Shown here in pieces: positions 14,101 through 28,810 of a stretch of DNA of 64,000 nucleotides. The DNA comes from Phylloscopus collybita (Eukaryota > Chordata > Aves > Passeriformes > Phylloscopidae). The notes below the pieces were generated by a model. The model was given only the letters and a program-made list of their open reading frames with translations. It did no database searches and was not told the origin of the DNA. How positions within the stretch are numbered: position 1 is the first letter of the stretch; each line of letters starts with the position of its first letter. The position numbers and the translations under genes were made by a program. Location: the NCBI GenBank assembly GCA_027886175.1, contig JAJNNQ010000137.1, positions 8,188,001 through 8,252,000 of the forward strand, given 5' to 3'.

Positions 14101-17100
14101 AGATATGTTGAGTCCTTGTTTTGTTTCAGGGCTTCAGTCTGAAGCTCATGAAGTTAAAGAAAAGCCTTTTCTTTTTTTTCCCCCTACATTTGCTTCATAT
14201 TATGTGTATTTTCTTTGTGATTATCGATTGTTTTAATGAAAGCTAAAATTAAGGATAGGTCTGCTCTGAAAGATCACATATCACAGTTCCTCTATACTCA
14301 AGACGTGGTCACTATATAACTGTTAATTTAGGCCTCAAGAAAGTTTTTCTGTAGTTCTCTTGCTTACATATACCGAAAGTAAGTCTACTAAATTTTTCCC
14401 TGCTGCACACAAGTTAAAATACTGTTTTTTTTTCTTTTGTAGTAAATCAGAGAACTAAAGGGAAAGTTCTTAAAATAACCTAGGAAATAATATGCTATTT
14501 TCTCTCTTACTTCTTTTTTGTTTGTTTATTCTTCTTCTGACTGAATGGTGGAATCTCTGTTGTTTTAAATAATCTATTCATCTCCTATGCCTTTAGATAA
14601 TTTCTTTTGGATTAACATTTTCTGAAAACTTGAGGTTACTATACATGTATCATAAATATATATATAGACAGAAAAAAAAAAAATCCAACCAACAAGAAGA
14701 TAACAAAAAGCCCACCAAAACCCTTCAACAAATTCACATTTCAGCAATTTTATTTGGGTGCCAAATTTTTACTGACTGGGAATTTTAAGCTTCTGTCACT
14801 TAAGGTTTCTCTGGTTCAGCATCTTTCTGTGGTGTCAAAGCAGTTTAATATCCCCACAGAAATTTCCAGCTTCCCACAGTCAGACACGTGTAACCTCCTA
14901 GAGTAGGTTACACAGTGTATTTATTTACACTCATACACACTGCTAAGCAACTGGCCCTTGGAGATGCCACAGTCTTTTTCTTCATTTCAACACTTCATGG
15001 TTTTACCTTCACTTTCAACACACAATTTTGGAGTGTACTTATCTGAGGTGGCTGTGAGTGGAAGTCATTAGAGGCTATGTCAGTACTGTGCTGAAAAAAG
15101 GCAAGCTGACTGATCTGGAGCTTCAGGATCTTACGTGCCTGTAACAAGCTTGGCAACCTGTTTGTCTGAACTGCTCCACCCAATTAGCAGGTGTTGATCC
15201 AATTCGGAAAGGTGGGGTGTAATCTGATTTCTCCAGGAGACAGGTGATTACTCCACCCAGATGGAAGAGATAGATGGGAGAGACTCCTTAGATCTAGGCT
15301 GTGGTTGCAACTTAAAATTGCTGCTGGGCTTGGTGAGACTGCCTGAGCTGAAACCCAACATTAGTGTTCATTTCTTTGCTAATAAAGCTGTGCTCATATT
15401 GTGGGGTAAGTTTACTCTGTAGAACAAAAGAGATTTTTAAAAGTGATGGTCAGAAAACAACTGGCTTCTGCTTGACCTCAAAGCTTCCCAATATTTTGAG
15501 TTATTTCTAAAATACTCTTCTGTTTCTTAAATAAATCTACTCTACAGTACTACATATGTACTGTAGGAAGTGCATACTGCTGAAAAACGTAACAATTCAA
15601 AATAAAAGAAGCTAGCTAGAACTCACGGAAAGGTTTCATGTACAACAGTCATCCTATGCCTGCAAAACCCAAAGACTCACTTGTTTACTAGTCTGCATCC
15701 ACAGAAGACTTTGGTTTGTCTTGTTAACTGTGCATTAACCAGATATAAAAAAATACAATATAGTCATTAAATCAAGTATTTTGTGCTGAACCCTTTTCTT
15801 GGCATCCCTCTAGCTGTTCACATGTCTGGGAAATTTATTACATGCATCTTCTGAATGAAAACTTCCGGGCTTGAAACATGTCTTGTAGTTTGAACATAGT
15901 GAATGCAGAAAAAGTTGTAGAAATTTTACTTCCAAAGATCACTAGGTCAAATGGTTAGTGCTAATGACAAAGGTTTAGAGGTCTAATGTGTCGAGGGAGG
16001 CATCTACAAAGCATGGCTCCTAATGACTTCTTTTAATGGCTTCTGGATTAAGATTGTTTTCAGGATGGACCCTGGGGAATATCCCACCCAGCTCAGCTAG
16101 CTCCATGCTTAGTTTTACTGGTAAACCCTGGGCCAAATGACCAAATACCAGCAGTGACCCAGATTTGCAGGTGGGTAGGTAGAGAGGCAGGGAGACATTT
16201 TGTGTTTTGCCCTCACTAACACAAAGCTAGAACCAGAGAAGCTTTCCATCTGCTGTGCAAGTGTGCTGACAGTACAACTGTTTGCTAATATGGCTTGCAG
16301 TTTTGTAGCTTGAAGGAATCAGGGTATATCTGCCTTTTTTTTGCTAGCTTTTTAAAATCATCTGCTTTCTTTGCTTCTCTTTTCTCATCTTAATGCTTTA
16401 ATGGTTTAAATTCATGCAGACATCCTGCAACTTGAGTAAATTATACACTTTAAATATTCTCAAGAACTCTTGTCATATCAAAAAATCAGACAGATAACAG
16501 GCATAACTTAATTGGAAAGATAACTAGAAGCACAGCAACAAAAAATGTCTTATCAGCCCTCATCAGTCTGTAGTTTCTCAGGACATATCTTGTCAGCAGA
16601 GAAAAATTTAGGTATGAAACTAATCAATGTCTTCTATGCAATGCTGGCAGTGGTTACCATGCCTAAGAGTAGTAATTTATGACATCTCCAAAGGAGTCAG
16701 ATCTCCCGAATCACAATACCATATAAAATCCTGTAGATCACAGCCCTGCATAAGGGCCACTGAATCTGGGGATCTGTCAGCTTTTTTTCAGAAAAATTAG
16801 GTGTAATCTTGGTTTGTATTGGATTTGGTGTGTGATGAAGTGCATGCTGCTTGTAAGGCTTTGAGAAATGGGGGATGTAACTACCAAGAAGAAAGTTAAT
16901 GGAGACCCCTTTCTGTAACACAGACCCCAATACTTCAGCTCCTCAATTTGCTTCACTCAGCACTGCAGACTAGCTTTTTCAGAGGGCAAGACTTATATAA
17001 AACATTGATCCTTGCTAATTGCAAGGAGCAATAATGACATAGAGGGGATGCAAATGATGGTATTGATCTCAGCTGCAGGGGGTACACAGTCATAAATCAC

Positions 17101-20100
17101 AGTTTGCAAACGTTTTCATGCCAGCTATCCTCCCCCAGTTCAAAATCATGCACCTGCCTATACAGGTTCAGCTGGAAGGTTATCTCATGGAGAACAGGTG
17201 CCAGGCAGGATTTCCCCACCCATTAGGGCCTGCACAGAGCTCCCAGACCTTGGGGACTTTGCTGTTCCTGCCAACGTTAATGCAACAGCTTTGCAGCACT
17301 GTTGCCAACCAGTTTACTCCAATAAAATAACATTTAAAAGACCATTTCATTTTAACAGGACCCAAATAATTTGCTTTGTTCACTGCTTATTATAGGCCTG
17401 TTTAAGCCAACTGTGCACCTGGACCTGTATTTTCCCAAATGTTACTGTGATAAAAAGAGGGACACAGCAATAATTTTTAAATAATGTTACTGCATTTTAC
17501 AAAATCTTGCACCCAAACAGCAGGAGCTGTGAAAGCACACATGATGCAGAGATCACCCTGAAGAGGCTTCCTTGCCCATGCTTACTGACATCTTGAAGCC
17601 TTGCTGGGTCTAGCTGAGAATCCATCATCTGTGTACATGGAAATCACACATATATTTATTGCACTAACACTTCAGAAATATTTTCCTTGAAACAATGCTG
17701 CTCCATGCTGAAAAAGATATCTGCCAGTACTGACTGAACTGATGGCAGTAGCCCACCAGCAAAAGGGAGAAGTTAAAAAGCTCCCTGCTAAGTCCAGAAC
17801 ATCTTTCATCAGTGTGAGAAATTTGAATGACAGCAGTAATATTACTTATTACTTATTCTCCATGGATATCCCTGACCTCATCACTTGAAAATTTGACTAA
17901 TGGGACAGAAGAAGGAAAAAAAAGTAAACATAATAATTAACCTCATGCATTGGACTTTATATGAAAGCTGTCCATCCATTTTGGTTTAAGACGAAAAACA
18001 AGTATTTATTTTGCTTGTCCAGCTGTTAGATGATAGTTCTAAATCCTCTTGTCCATCCAGTTCAGACAAAATCTTATGATATTTTAATCACTTGGGTATG
18101 TTGGAAGACTGATATATAGGAAGAATATATTACTGGGTCTGATGCTTATCTGGATTAAATCAGCAGGAAACTGTTGAAGCTAATGATACTGTAAAGGATC
18201 ATTTAGCTTTCTACTTATTGCCCTGCATAATCTGGCCATTTGCATTTGCTGCAATATCTGAGAAGCAGTATGGACATCACTATTGGCTTAAAAAAATGAA
18301 ACCACTTTCTTAAGGAGAAAAATCTAGATATTAGTTAGTCACAGGGACTTATCCGTCAACTTAAAAAGATGTAATTAAAAACTCTTTACTGCATTAGTAA
18401 TCCAGATCGAAGGACGTAACTTCCAGGCTTCTGGAGAAGAGATAATTACTGGAAACTCATAAAACCCACCTAAATTCTGTTTTAATTTTCATACGCAGAG
18501 CAGATGTTTTGACAGATGGATGGACTTTATTTTTGTAACTGTCCGGGAAAAGACTGCATAACACAGCCTAATCAGTGTTACATATCTTCACTGTTTGTTT
18601 TTCAATCTTTCTGCATTTGGCTCTTATTCTTTTGGTTGCAGACATTTTCTTTGTAATTTATTTTTTCAGGCTAATCTCTCTCTGCATAAACCCTTCTATC
18701 AACTTGATATATAAATATTAGAGAATTCTTAAACAATAAATATGTGTGTTTGGTTTGTAAGTCAGATGCATTGATCTTCATATAGTGGATGCCTTTCTGG
18801 AAAACCTAATTAACACTTTGTCTCCTCTTCGAGACAGGCCCTCTGCCCTTATAGCTGATATAGTATTTGGAATTAAAGTTTTGAGTTAAGATACCTGCCC
18901 AACACACTGGACCTCTTTGACTTTAATTCATACTCCAAATGTAAGTGATAGTCTAATAATTTCTTAACTTGTTTTACAAGTAGGACATTAGCAGCTGAGT
19001 TGGTGCTGTGGCTGCATTACCGTAGTATGATGCAAACTCTTTTAGCCACTTTCATTTCAATAAAATATCAGCGTGGAACTGAGGATCTGAACCCCAGAAC
19101 TTCCTCAGTCTAGTCTAGAGCAAGTGTAAGCACATTTATGATACCTGAAGTTCAATCCTTTTTCTCACTCAGGAATGCCCAATGAACTTCTGGGGCATGT
19201 TCCCTCAGGATGCCCAATGTACCTTTAACTCCCAGATGCAAGGTAGAATGGCTTCAGTTGGGTGCCCTGGTGCACTTATACACCAAACTAACCTCAGGAA
19301 AGCCTGTAGGAGCTGCTTGGGCTTTGGTGAAGGTTATGGTCCACATTCCTTCAAACAGAGAAACAAACTGGATTGTGCCTAGGGTTTGTGGTGATTGCTT
19401 CAGCTACTGCATGTCACCATTTCTTTGGCCATACTTTTCAGGTTGTTGACAATCATGCCATCACAACTTTCTGCAGACACAGATCCAGCAGTCATATGAA
19501 TGGAAAAGTAGCTAGCTAAAGAAGTTCTCTGTGTTAGAAAAGAGAGAGGAAGACCTTGCAGGCTGTGCTAGAAGGTCTCGGATGTGATGCAGGGATTTAG
19601 TTTCTTGGATTTTAAGATAGAAGCACTTGCGTACAAGGCCAAAGGCAGAACCTACAGCTCTTGTGGAAACCTTAGAGCATTTACTGAAATATAAATGAAG
19701 ATTAATCCTCTCCAGGGATAGGTAGATAAATGAATGGGTATTTTTGAGGACTGCAGTAACTCCCATGTGATGTACCTAATTTTCCCTTTGAATATCTATT
19801 TCAATCATTCTATGCCATATGCAAGCACTTATGCTTTCTGCTCTATGTATGTATATGTAAACTCAAGCTTTAGGGCATAAACCAGTGTTTGGCTTCATAC
19901 AGACAAGAAAAGTTTCCTACTATTAAGCTACTCACTGTAATGAACAAGATTATTAGGAGCAAGAACTTATAATGATTCACTGTGATGATCCCAGTGCTCC
20001 TCTTCTTTAACATTTATTTTCATAACCCAACCAAGTAATACTTTCCTGCCTACAGATAACTTTTCAAGCCTTGCATTCATTTTCATTCACATTATTAGGC

Positions 20101-21901
20101 TAAAAGTATTTAAACTCCCACAGCCCCCTGCTCTCCAGTTTGAAAAAAAAAAACCAAAAACCAAAACTTATTTCCACATGGAAAAGAATTTTTTAAAGTC
20201 TAATTTTCTTTCTTCATCCCTTTTACTTGACAAAGAACAATATCCAAAGGGTATGGATATGTCCAGAATATATTCACTTTGATCAACATCCCTTTCTTTG
20301 GGAAAATAAAAATGGATACAATAGCACTGGGCGGCTGAACTCACACGCAGGCACAGTGTTGAACTTCCCTGAGAATTTGTTCTTTACAGCTTCTGCCTCT
20401 GGGTTACCTCCTCTTCCTCTGGTGGATGCTTTCTCCTGTCTGCTGTATTTTCTGAGATACTACATGCCTTTTGTTGTCTTTGTCTCCCTTCCAGTGCCTT
20501 ACACTCTGCAGTCATGCAGTGAAACGCCTCGTCCTGCTGGCACAGACCTCCACACCAACAATACAGCTCTAGCCCGGGGGTCTGGCAGGGGGACACACTG
20601 ATGCCAAGTGGGACAAGCCCAGCTGGAGACACCCAAGTCATTCCAGGCCTCCAGCCAAGGGGGTTGGGGAGCTGCTTTGTAGTTGAGTTGACGTAGCCAG
20701 CAGTGTGGGGACCAGCAGAGCTGCCTGCCAGCTTTCACAGCCTATGGTGCCCGAATGCCACGACAGCAGCTGTCCTGTGAGGGCAGGAATGGGGAAACAG
20801 AATGGGAATGGGAGTCAGTCACCCAAGTTTCACATAGTGGCAGATTCAAATTGCATTCAGTTCACACACACTTTCCCTGATATCTTCTTTGTCATACCCA
20901 TGTTCTGAGATTGAGTCTCTGCAAATCATTCAAAGCTGTTAAAGTTGGTTTATTGCAGGTATGTGGGAAGCTTTTTTGTCCCAGAGTCACATAAAGCAGG
21001 AAAACCCACTGTTCACCAAAGCAGACTCTTGCTAAGTTCAGGATATCAAAGGACCAGATACGACCTTTGCACACATAATGGTGTACCTGTGCAGCTGTGC
21101 TTGAGCACAATTAGACAAAGGAAGGAGTCTGAGATGGAAATCAGTGTGCCTGTTGCTATTGTTCCAGGGAGAATAGCACCGTCTCCCAGGCAGGGCAGAA
21201 ACTTCACTTTGAACTTCCTGAGTTGACAAGGGCTTAAATCAGAACTGTAACTTTACTTTGATGTCATTTATTGTAGTTTAATACCCCTCTTTATTTATTT
21301 TTTTACTACCATGTAAAATATATAAAGAAACCTAATCTGGTAGAGAGGTGTATGAGAATTTACTGAATAGACCTTAATGGTTCCTTTATGCAGCTATAAA
21401 ACAGAGGGGAGCTCTAAGAGCAGTCTGAGCTGGACTAGGAACTTTAAATGTTACACAAATTTATTCGTCATAGTCAAAGGTTTATTGCTGTAGGTATTTA
21501 CCTTCCCCATTGTTTAACTAGGTTGTGTATTTGTCAGACAACTAAGGTAAAAAACAACTAAGGTAAACAAGGAATTAGGAGAGCTTGAAGAGAGGGAAGA
21601 ATAAGTTAAATCTGCTTTTGGAAATACATTGTAAATTTGAAGTCACTTGACTGATACTTACTCATTTACACTACTATCAATCCTGAACAGTGGATGTTCA
21701 AACATGGGTATGATAGGGTTAATCCACCTTCTCCCACAGGCTGATCTGGAATAATTCAGTGAAGGTAGTGATAGAACTTTCCCTAATTTCATCCACAGAA
21801 ATCAAAGAAGACTCCTGCCCCTAATCCAAGTATGGTTTTTCCACCCCACCTTTAAAGCATTAGTTATCTAATACCTTCTTGCTGTGTGTCACAGATAAGC
21901 A

Positions 21902-22052
21902 GCTGAATGGTCTCAGTGGGTTGAAGAATGGTGTTAATAACACTAAGGCTGTGTGTTCAGTCCCCATGTGGGCCATTCACTGAGGAGCTGGACTTGATGG
22001 TCCTTGTGGGTCCCTTCCAACCCAGAATATTCTGTGTTGATGTGATTCTGAG
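21902..22052 (+). mobile_element. tRNA-Ile-derived SINE with CR1-type tail (TguSINE1-like)
   Basis: The 5' part, about 21902-21975, follows tRNA-Ile(AAT) in order. It has a degraded A-box region (ggtctcagtgggttgaag), an anticodon arm with AAT at 21936-21938, a B-box-like gtgttcagtccccatg, and the tRNA-like end gggcca. It then passes into gagctggacttgatggtcc, ttgtgggtcccttccaaccc and agaatattctgtg, which is the 3' end typical of CR1 LINEs. A tRNA-Ile head joined to a CR1 tail is the design of TguSINE1, known from passerine birds and thought to move using CR1 reverse transcriptase. The head has mutations in A- and B-box positions, so this copy is old and probably not transcribed. The exact ends are approximate. 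Confidence 0.85.
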
Positions 22053-24210
22053 TGCATACACAGTCACAGGTGGTGTGTTGCTGTAAATCAGAATAATTCC
22101 TCTGAAATCAGCACAATTTATTCACACTAGCTGTAGGTCCAGCCCATCTACTCAGAGCATTTTGTCTGTGGCCACCAGCCTCTAACACTTCATGTTCTTC
22201 AGGAAGGTAATTTTAAAAGCTTTAGTAAAGGGTAGACTATAAAGACATTTTTAAAATCATGATGTAGTAAACCTGACAAGGCAAAGCACTTCCTAGTGAA
22301 ACAGTGTTGTATTTACATCAGGCCAGATACAACTTTAAGTGAGAAACTTCTGATTTATTTAATAATGCACACATATCATTGCTCAATTTTAAATTTTGTG
22401 GACCTAAAGTCAGATGCTACATCTCAAACAGAGAATGTTAGAATTTAAGAAAGAATCTATTTTAGTTCTGTTAATATTACAGGAATTTGGGGTATTTGCC
22501 CATTTTACTCTTGTGAGTATTAAGTTTTTAATACATTTTCATGGGTTTTCCATATTTCTTTTACTTAAAGCAGTAAAGAACAACAGCATTAATAAAAATG
22601 TAGAAATATATTTTTTAATGAATTGTGCCCAGTGTTTGCTTAGTAATCTATCATATGACAGTGGAAAGCAGTCTGTGGATAAACATAAATATAATAAATG
22701 TATGCTCATGCCTATACTTGTGTGTGGGAAGAATAGGAATGGACCAGAAATTGTGTGTGTTTTTATTAAGAAAGGTCAGAATGGAAAGAATTAAGAGTAA
22801 CATCGATCTCTATTTCTTTCAATTTCCTGTTGGATTACCTTAACTATCTCTGTGTTTTCTCTTCCATCTCTGTTTGAAAGATAAGTTAACAGCAGTAAGT
22901 CAGGGATGCAATAAGATTCTGGATGCTTTTCTCTGGGTGCTCTTTTTAATACACTGCCATTATCTGTTATGCAAATATACAATAAAATTGTAAGAGCAAT
23001 GTCATTCCAGTACAGTCCTTTGTGTGAGGCAGGGAATCAGTGTTTCATCTGTGTAAGTTCATTGCTTTTCCCTGTGGTGGCCTGAGGCATGCCTTGAACT
23101 GCACATGCATTTTCCTGGCAGAGCCTTTATTTTGTGTTTGGGAGTATCTGGTTTAATTAGCAAGCAAGTTACAGAGAGGGAGGATGCCAGTCAAGGAGAT
23201 TTCTGTGGGTGCAGTAGCTCAGGTGGTGTTTCCATGGGCCCTGGTCTACTTGGAAAGGTAGAGTTGAGCACTGTACCAAAAAAGTCATCAAATATGCAGA
23301 GAAAAATTTTCAAGATATTTATCTTGAACACAGACTTTACTGGCAATACGTATTTTCATTGTTCTCATTTTCCTTCTGTTTGAAATCCATTTTTTTCAAT
23401 TGTGTCAGTAGACCAACTTGCAGGCATTGACATATTTCTTTTCTATGTTAGACCTGATTGAAATAAAAATATTAAACAAATGGAAAAATTTGTCATCTTG
23501 ACTATCCATTTTAATAACATTAGGCATTAATAATGACAGTTTTGTTAACAGATAACAGATAATGTTTGTACTAGGGACTGTTAGTGTTGCTATTAGGCTT
23601 TAATTGCTGAGAATTAAAATAACTCGTGATGGATAATATGCTTAGGAAGAAAACATAAAGTCCAAGTCTTTCAAAGCTTGTATTCTAGGGGCTGTCAATG
23701 ATTGTATGGAAGTTTAACATATGTATTCATGTGTGTAAGACTGGCCCGTAAACACAGGCAGTGGGGGTGAGGCAGTGTTCATGTGATTGTTAAAAATGCT
23801 GTATCAATGACTTGGTTTTCATCAACTCCTTCCATCTGGCCCATTTTTCTTCTAATTGTTACTTAATTGAATGCAAGCAAACAGTTGGTCCATTTTTCTT
23901 CATTATTTCATTCTGACACATTTCTATAAATGGGTTTTGTCTTACAAACACAGCAATAGCATAAATTACAAAGATGAAGCATGTCTGAAACAAAAATTAG
24001 GAATTTTTTTCTGTAATCTTTTCTTCGGGGTTGGATGCTTTATTAAATAGCAACCAAAGATATTTAAATGAGAAATTAAATCAAGCTATTTATTAAATGC
24101 TTAGCAGTAAACAATCTTATGAACAGCATGAAATGATCACATTTTACAAATTGGTTCATTCAGCCATATATCTGTAGCACAGAAGAGCTCCCACTAGTCA
24201 GAGTCACTGA

Positions 24211-24429
<219 letters not shown>

Positions 24430-26075
24430 TAGCCATGATCTCTTCCTGCCAAAATGCATTCTCACTAGTTTCTGTGGCTTGGGAAACAGATCTGGTAAGA
24501 CTTGCTCCTGAATCAGGTGCTGACGTGCTGATTGATAAATCACAGCAGAATCTCTATCTTTTCTCCCCTGCACAACATCTCTTCCCCCAGGGGCTTAAAT
24601 AATTATAAGTAAGCCCATTCTACCTTGCTCATAAAGTTAAAAAACACTCCTTTTTTATAATAGGGACAAATACCAGGTATAAGAGGGGTAGTTCAGCCAC
24701 TGTGTTTATTCTGGGCCAAACGCTGTCTTTAGTTTCCTCCCAGTCAGTAGAGTCTGACACCACCTCAGCTTCCTCCCAGCTGAGAATTAAAATAGGGTCA
24801 CACCTTCATAAAACTCCCTTCTCAGATTCGTCCTAATACACTGACAGTTTTTCATATGTCACCTAGGTTTTGTTTCCTTAGTTTTTTTGTGAAAAATAAA
24901 TCACTCTCTTTTCACCCATTTCTTTAATCTCTTGCTGATTTTTGCTTAGTATTGCAGAACTCTTGCACTAGCTCTTGTACCATTTTGTCAATGATCATCA
25001 TAACTAAATAGATAAGCATGATTTTCCCTGGTAAAAAGCAGAAGCACTCACAGGAAGCTGTGGGACTAGGCTGGTTTTCCTGGATGAGGATTTGACTAGA
25101 ATGTCTCTGTGCTGCCCTTCAATACTTTTTCTCTCCAGAACAGCCAATCTCTTATTTTTCTGTTGAGTATGTAATATAAATTAGTTTCCTTTAGTGTATT
25201 TTCTGTCAGGTTTACCTGAGTATTGCTCAATGGACTGTTTCAGTTTAGCAGTCAGACTCCTGATGTGTTTTCAGCATTTATGCATATTTTTTTTTACGAG
25301 TGAATCCATAATTGTGTTACTTGTAGCTTCTGTGATCTTCAAAAATCCCAGCTCTTTCAAGTTACCTTATGCTTTTGCAATTCAGGTTTGCAGATTTCCT
25401 TGAAAATAAAGACATCATTGTTGAATGAATGATGACTATTTCTTCTCACAGAAAAATTAACAGACCCTTTGAGTGTTGACTTCATAGTCTGGGAACTATT
25501 TCTCCCTATGAAAATGTCTTTTGATATTTGAAACACAAGTCTTTAAAATGTTCTAAGAACAAGGTTTTGAAGGGATAAGGGAGCTGCAGAGCAGAAAGGG
25601 TTTTGTTCATATTCTTTAATGCTTTATTACAATGCATTCTTGGCAATTAGTGATTGTCTCTTGACCACACACAGTATGTCATTGCTTACTGCATTAAACA
25701 GATTCTCTGCTTCCTGAGAGCCATTTGGGAATTGGTAGACATATTAATTAACTCTAGTTCCGTAAGATGTGTGTCAATCAATCCTTGGCTATCTGCCAAG
25801 GGAATCTATCTGCACAGAGATAGCTCATATGAGGTCATTTACTTCTACATTTGGCTGTTTTATTGCTGTACAATAAAACTAACACACACTTTATCAAGGA
25901 TTTATAGAAAGGATGATCAGAGATGAGAGGCCAGATCTAACCTTGGTTTAACATGCTGAATTTTTAAAGTCTTGAATCAGTGGTAGGTTTGGCCCTGGAG
26001 TGAAAGAAGACTCTTGTTTTAGCTTCTTTTTAGCAGTCCCTGCCTATAAACAAAATCTAAATTGTTGGGGTAATG

Positions 26076-26159
26076 TTTTTTTTTGTTTATTTTTGTTTGT
26101 TTTTGTTTTTTGGGGGGGTGTTTCAGTTTTTTGGTTGTTTTTGTTTGTTTGTTTGTTTT
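26076..26159 (+). repeat. T-rich (GTTT)n stretch with a G7 run
   Basis: Imperfect GTTT/GTTTTT units on both sides of an internal run of seven G at 26112-26118. It is low-complexity sequence and the interruptions suggest it is old. Confidence 0.8.
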
Positions 26160-28788
26160 CTCATTTTGCTGTAAGTTTGTAACTCTCCTTTAGCCCAAAT
26201 TATTCTCATGACTCTTGGTTTCATCTTTGCAAATGAGGGAAATGAGGAATATGTTAATCTGAATTGCCTCAGATACTGTTGGCTTTTGTTTTCCTTTTCA
26301 TACTTAAGATATGAGTGAAATCGTCTTCACCTGCCCTTCCAGTGGCACAAGTTTCTGTGTCCTCTGAATAGTTGTGCAGGAGGGTTTACTGCCTTCTCAG
26401 GTCAGGTCTGCCCACGTGGACAGAATGAGGCAGGCAGGAGGCAGTGTACCCACCTCTTCTTGGGCTTTGACAAATCTGTCAGCCTGGGTTCTGTCCCTTG
26501 AAAGGGTGAAAATCAGATGAATACATTAATTTTTAGATCTGTAATGAAAAATAATCCATCCTTTCTCTCAGCTAGTGCCTGCTCCTTCCTCTCCCATATT
26601 ACCTAGCCAGGAATTTGAAATGTGCTTCTGCTGTGGGAAATGAGGAAGAGGAGTGTGCTTGATTGACAGTAGCTATTAGAGACACTATGAATGAGGGGGA
26701 TACAATTTTAACCCCTGCACCCCTGCAGACTGCATCTGTGAGAGCCAGATGGTTTATGTTCTCATGTCAGACAGCAGCACTGGACGTGTCAAAGGGCCAT
26801 TGCTTCCGTATCATATAGAGTTTATACCTCCCTAGCATACTAAGGAAGGTAAAAGTATAAGCAAAGACAAGCAGTTGATTATGAGTTAAAAATTGCCATC
26901 TAAAACACTTCCTGAAGATTTCTTTTCTGCCACAACACTTGTGGAAATTTAACTGATTTCACCATCTGCTTATTTATTTTTCAAGCACTTACAAAGGTAA
27001 ATGTGAACTGATTAGGGAAATAGGGAATGTACCTACTCTCTAATATGACTGCTTGTTTATCTGAGCTCTGAATGTAACCCACCTGCCTGAATCCAAAGAA
27101 GAGGAAATCAGTGTGTGCCAAACTGGAGAGGGTGGAGAAGAAAATTTAAAGAAAAGAGTGGCAAGTGATAGAAGAGACTCTGGAAGCAATTGGAGTAGGC
27201 TGCAGGAGGCTGGGGCATGGTACAATTTTTATGACTGGGGAAAGGAAATAAATTACTTTGTGTGGCAGTCATAAAGTAATGGGAATATGAATTGTTATAT
27301 CTGTTGAATATCTCTTTGATATGAAGCAGTGTATCACAGTCCCATTCCATACCTGAAGAAAATAATTTCTGGTGATGGAACTAGGCAGGTTTAATTGAGT
27401 CTGATGAAGTACAGTATCAGAAGTAATAATAAAAAGCAAAAAATATATGAATGGCATGCTGTGCATCTGATTAAAAATGATGTGCACAAATGTATACAAC
27501 CTAATATGTTGTGAATTACACCGCAGTCTGAGGAGTAAAGCAGACTAATCTTCGCTTAAATCCATTCCAGATGTGTAAGTGAATAACCACAGCATTTAGA
27601 GGGAAGAATAAAGTTAATGTTTCAATAGGCTTTAAGCACGTAAGCCATGAGGAAGCAGGAAAGAACATATTTAGAGAGAACATGGTGTGTGGATATGCAG
27701 AAAATACCTGAGGGCAGCCAAATTTAAAGCTTGATATCATCCATTTTATGTGCATGAGTTTAGGGGAGATGACCTAACACAGCCACCTACACAAACTTCA
27801 GGGATCTGGGGTTAGGCAATATGGGGCATTCTGTCCTAATAATGCAATACAATAGAAGAGACCAATTACCAGATAAAACAAGAAAGTGATTAGTCAAGCT
27901 GTGTTTTGCACCCACTGACTTCTGAGGAAACAGGGCAGGATGTGTAGGAATGTTGTACTTAACAGTTGCAAAATTAAATAAGTCAGATCTGTGCTTGAAA
28001 GGAACAAATCTAACTACAGGGAGACACAGAGGTGCATTAAACCCCCTAGAAAATCACAACAGGATGCAGAATGCACCTGCCTGTGCATGCCTGAGCAGGG
28101 GGAAGGAGCCCTGCTCCCTTTCCCCGGGGCTCCCTTTGGGGTAGTTTGAGTGAACCAGCAGGGAACAGTCCTGTTTCAGTAAGAACAGGATTTTCCATTT
28201 ACTTAGCCCTTACACACAGGTGGAGGTGTAGAGAATGCCCTATAGTACCTTTTTTTTTTTTTTTTTAATGCTCAGACAGGCATTGCAAGAGCTTTACAAA
28301 ATTGTTTGCCAGATCCTCAGCAGGAATACATTAGGGTTTCTTCAGCAGAGGTAAATCAATAGGTGCTGTCTGAAGAAACCAACCCAGCTTTTTTTATTGT
28401 CTCCTAATTCCAAATTTCTTGTCATTGTCCAACAGATTAAAATTCATTTTTAACTGCATTAACTTAAAAGATCTGGGATCACTTTACTTGCAGGTTATTT
28501 CTCAATCAATAAAGAAGGTTTAAATTCAGTTTAGATTTATGATGTACATAAAACATTAAGTTATTGCATATGAAGTTACATAATGCTACCACCTGTAACA
28601 TATTTGCTTTTTCCGGACTCTGTGTATTTTAAAAATCTTTGATTCAACTCATAAAATTTTGCTGAAATATACTTTCCATTCTTTTTTATCCTTTCTTTTT
28701 TTCATATTAGAAGAGGACCAGAGTGCATTTCCTAAGTAATTGACATCATGTTCTGACACATCTATGCATCTGTCATTTTGTCTCTCTG

Positions 28789-28810
28789 TATATATATTTA
28801 TATATATATA
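28789..28810 (+). repeat. Short (TA)n microsatellite
   Basis: A TA dinucleotide run interrupted once by a ttt triplet. It is simple sequence only. Confidence 0.75.

Noticed and set aside
15240..15400. Possible LTR or retrocopy end with an ataaag motif (ctaataaagctgtgctc)
   Set aside because: The poly(A)-signal-like motif stands alone; no paired terminal repeat, target duplication or coding remnant was seen.
20227..20601. 124-codon open frame on the + strand
   Set aside because: No domain, signal or family likeness; overlapping frames on the other strand are equally open, which fits local GC-rich composition and not a gene.
21936..21938. Genuine tRNA-Ile gene
   Set aside because: The acceptor and D arms are degraded, promoter boxes are mutated, and the sequence runs straight into a CR1 tail, so it is the head of a SINE.
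22414..22794. 126-codon open frame on the + strand
   Set aside because: AT-rich composition (Lys, Asn, Ile, Leu, Phe) typical of translated intron, no family likeness, no supporting exon structure.
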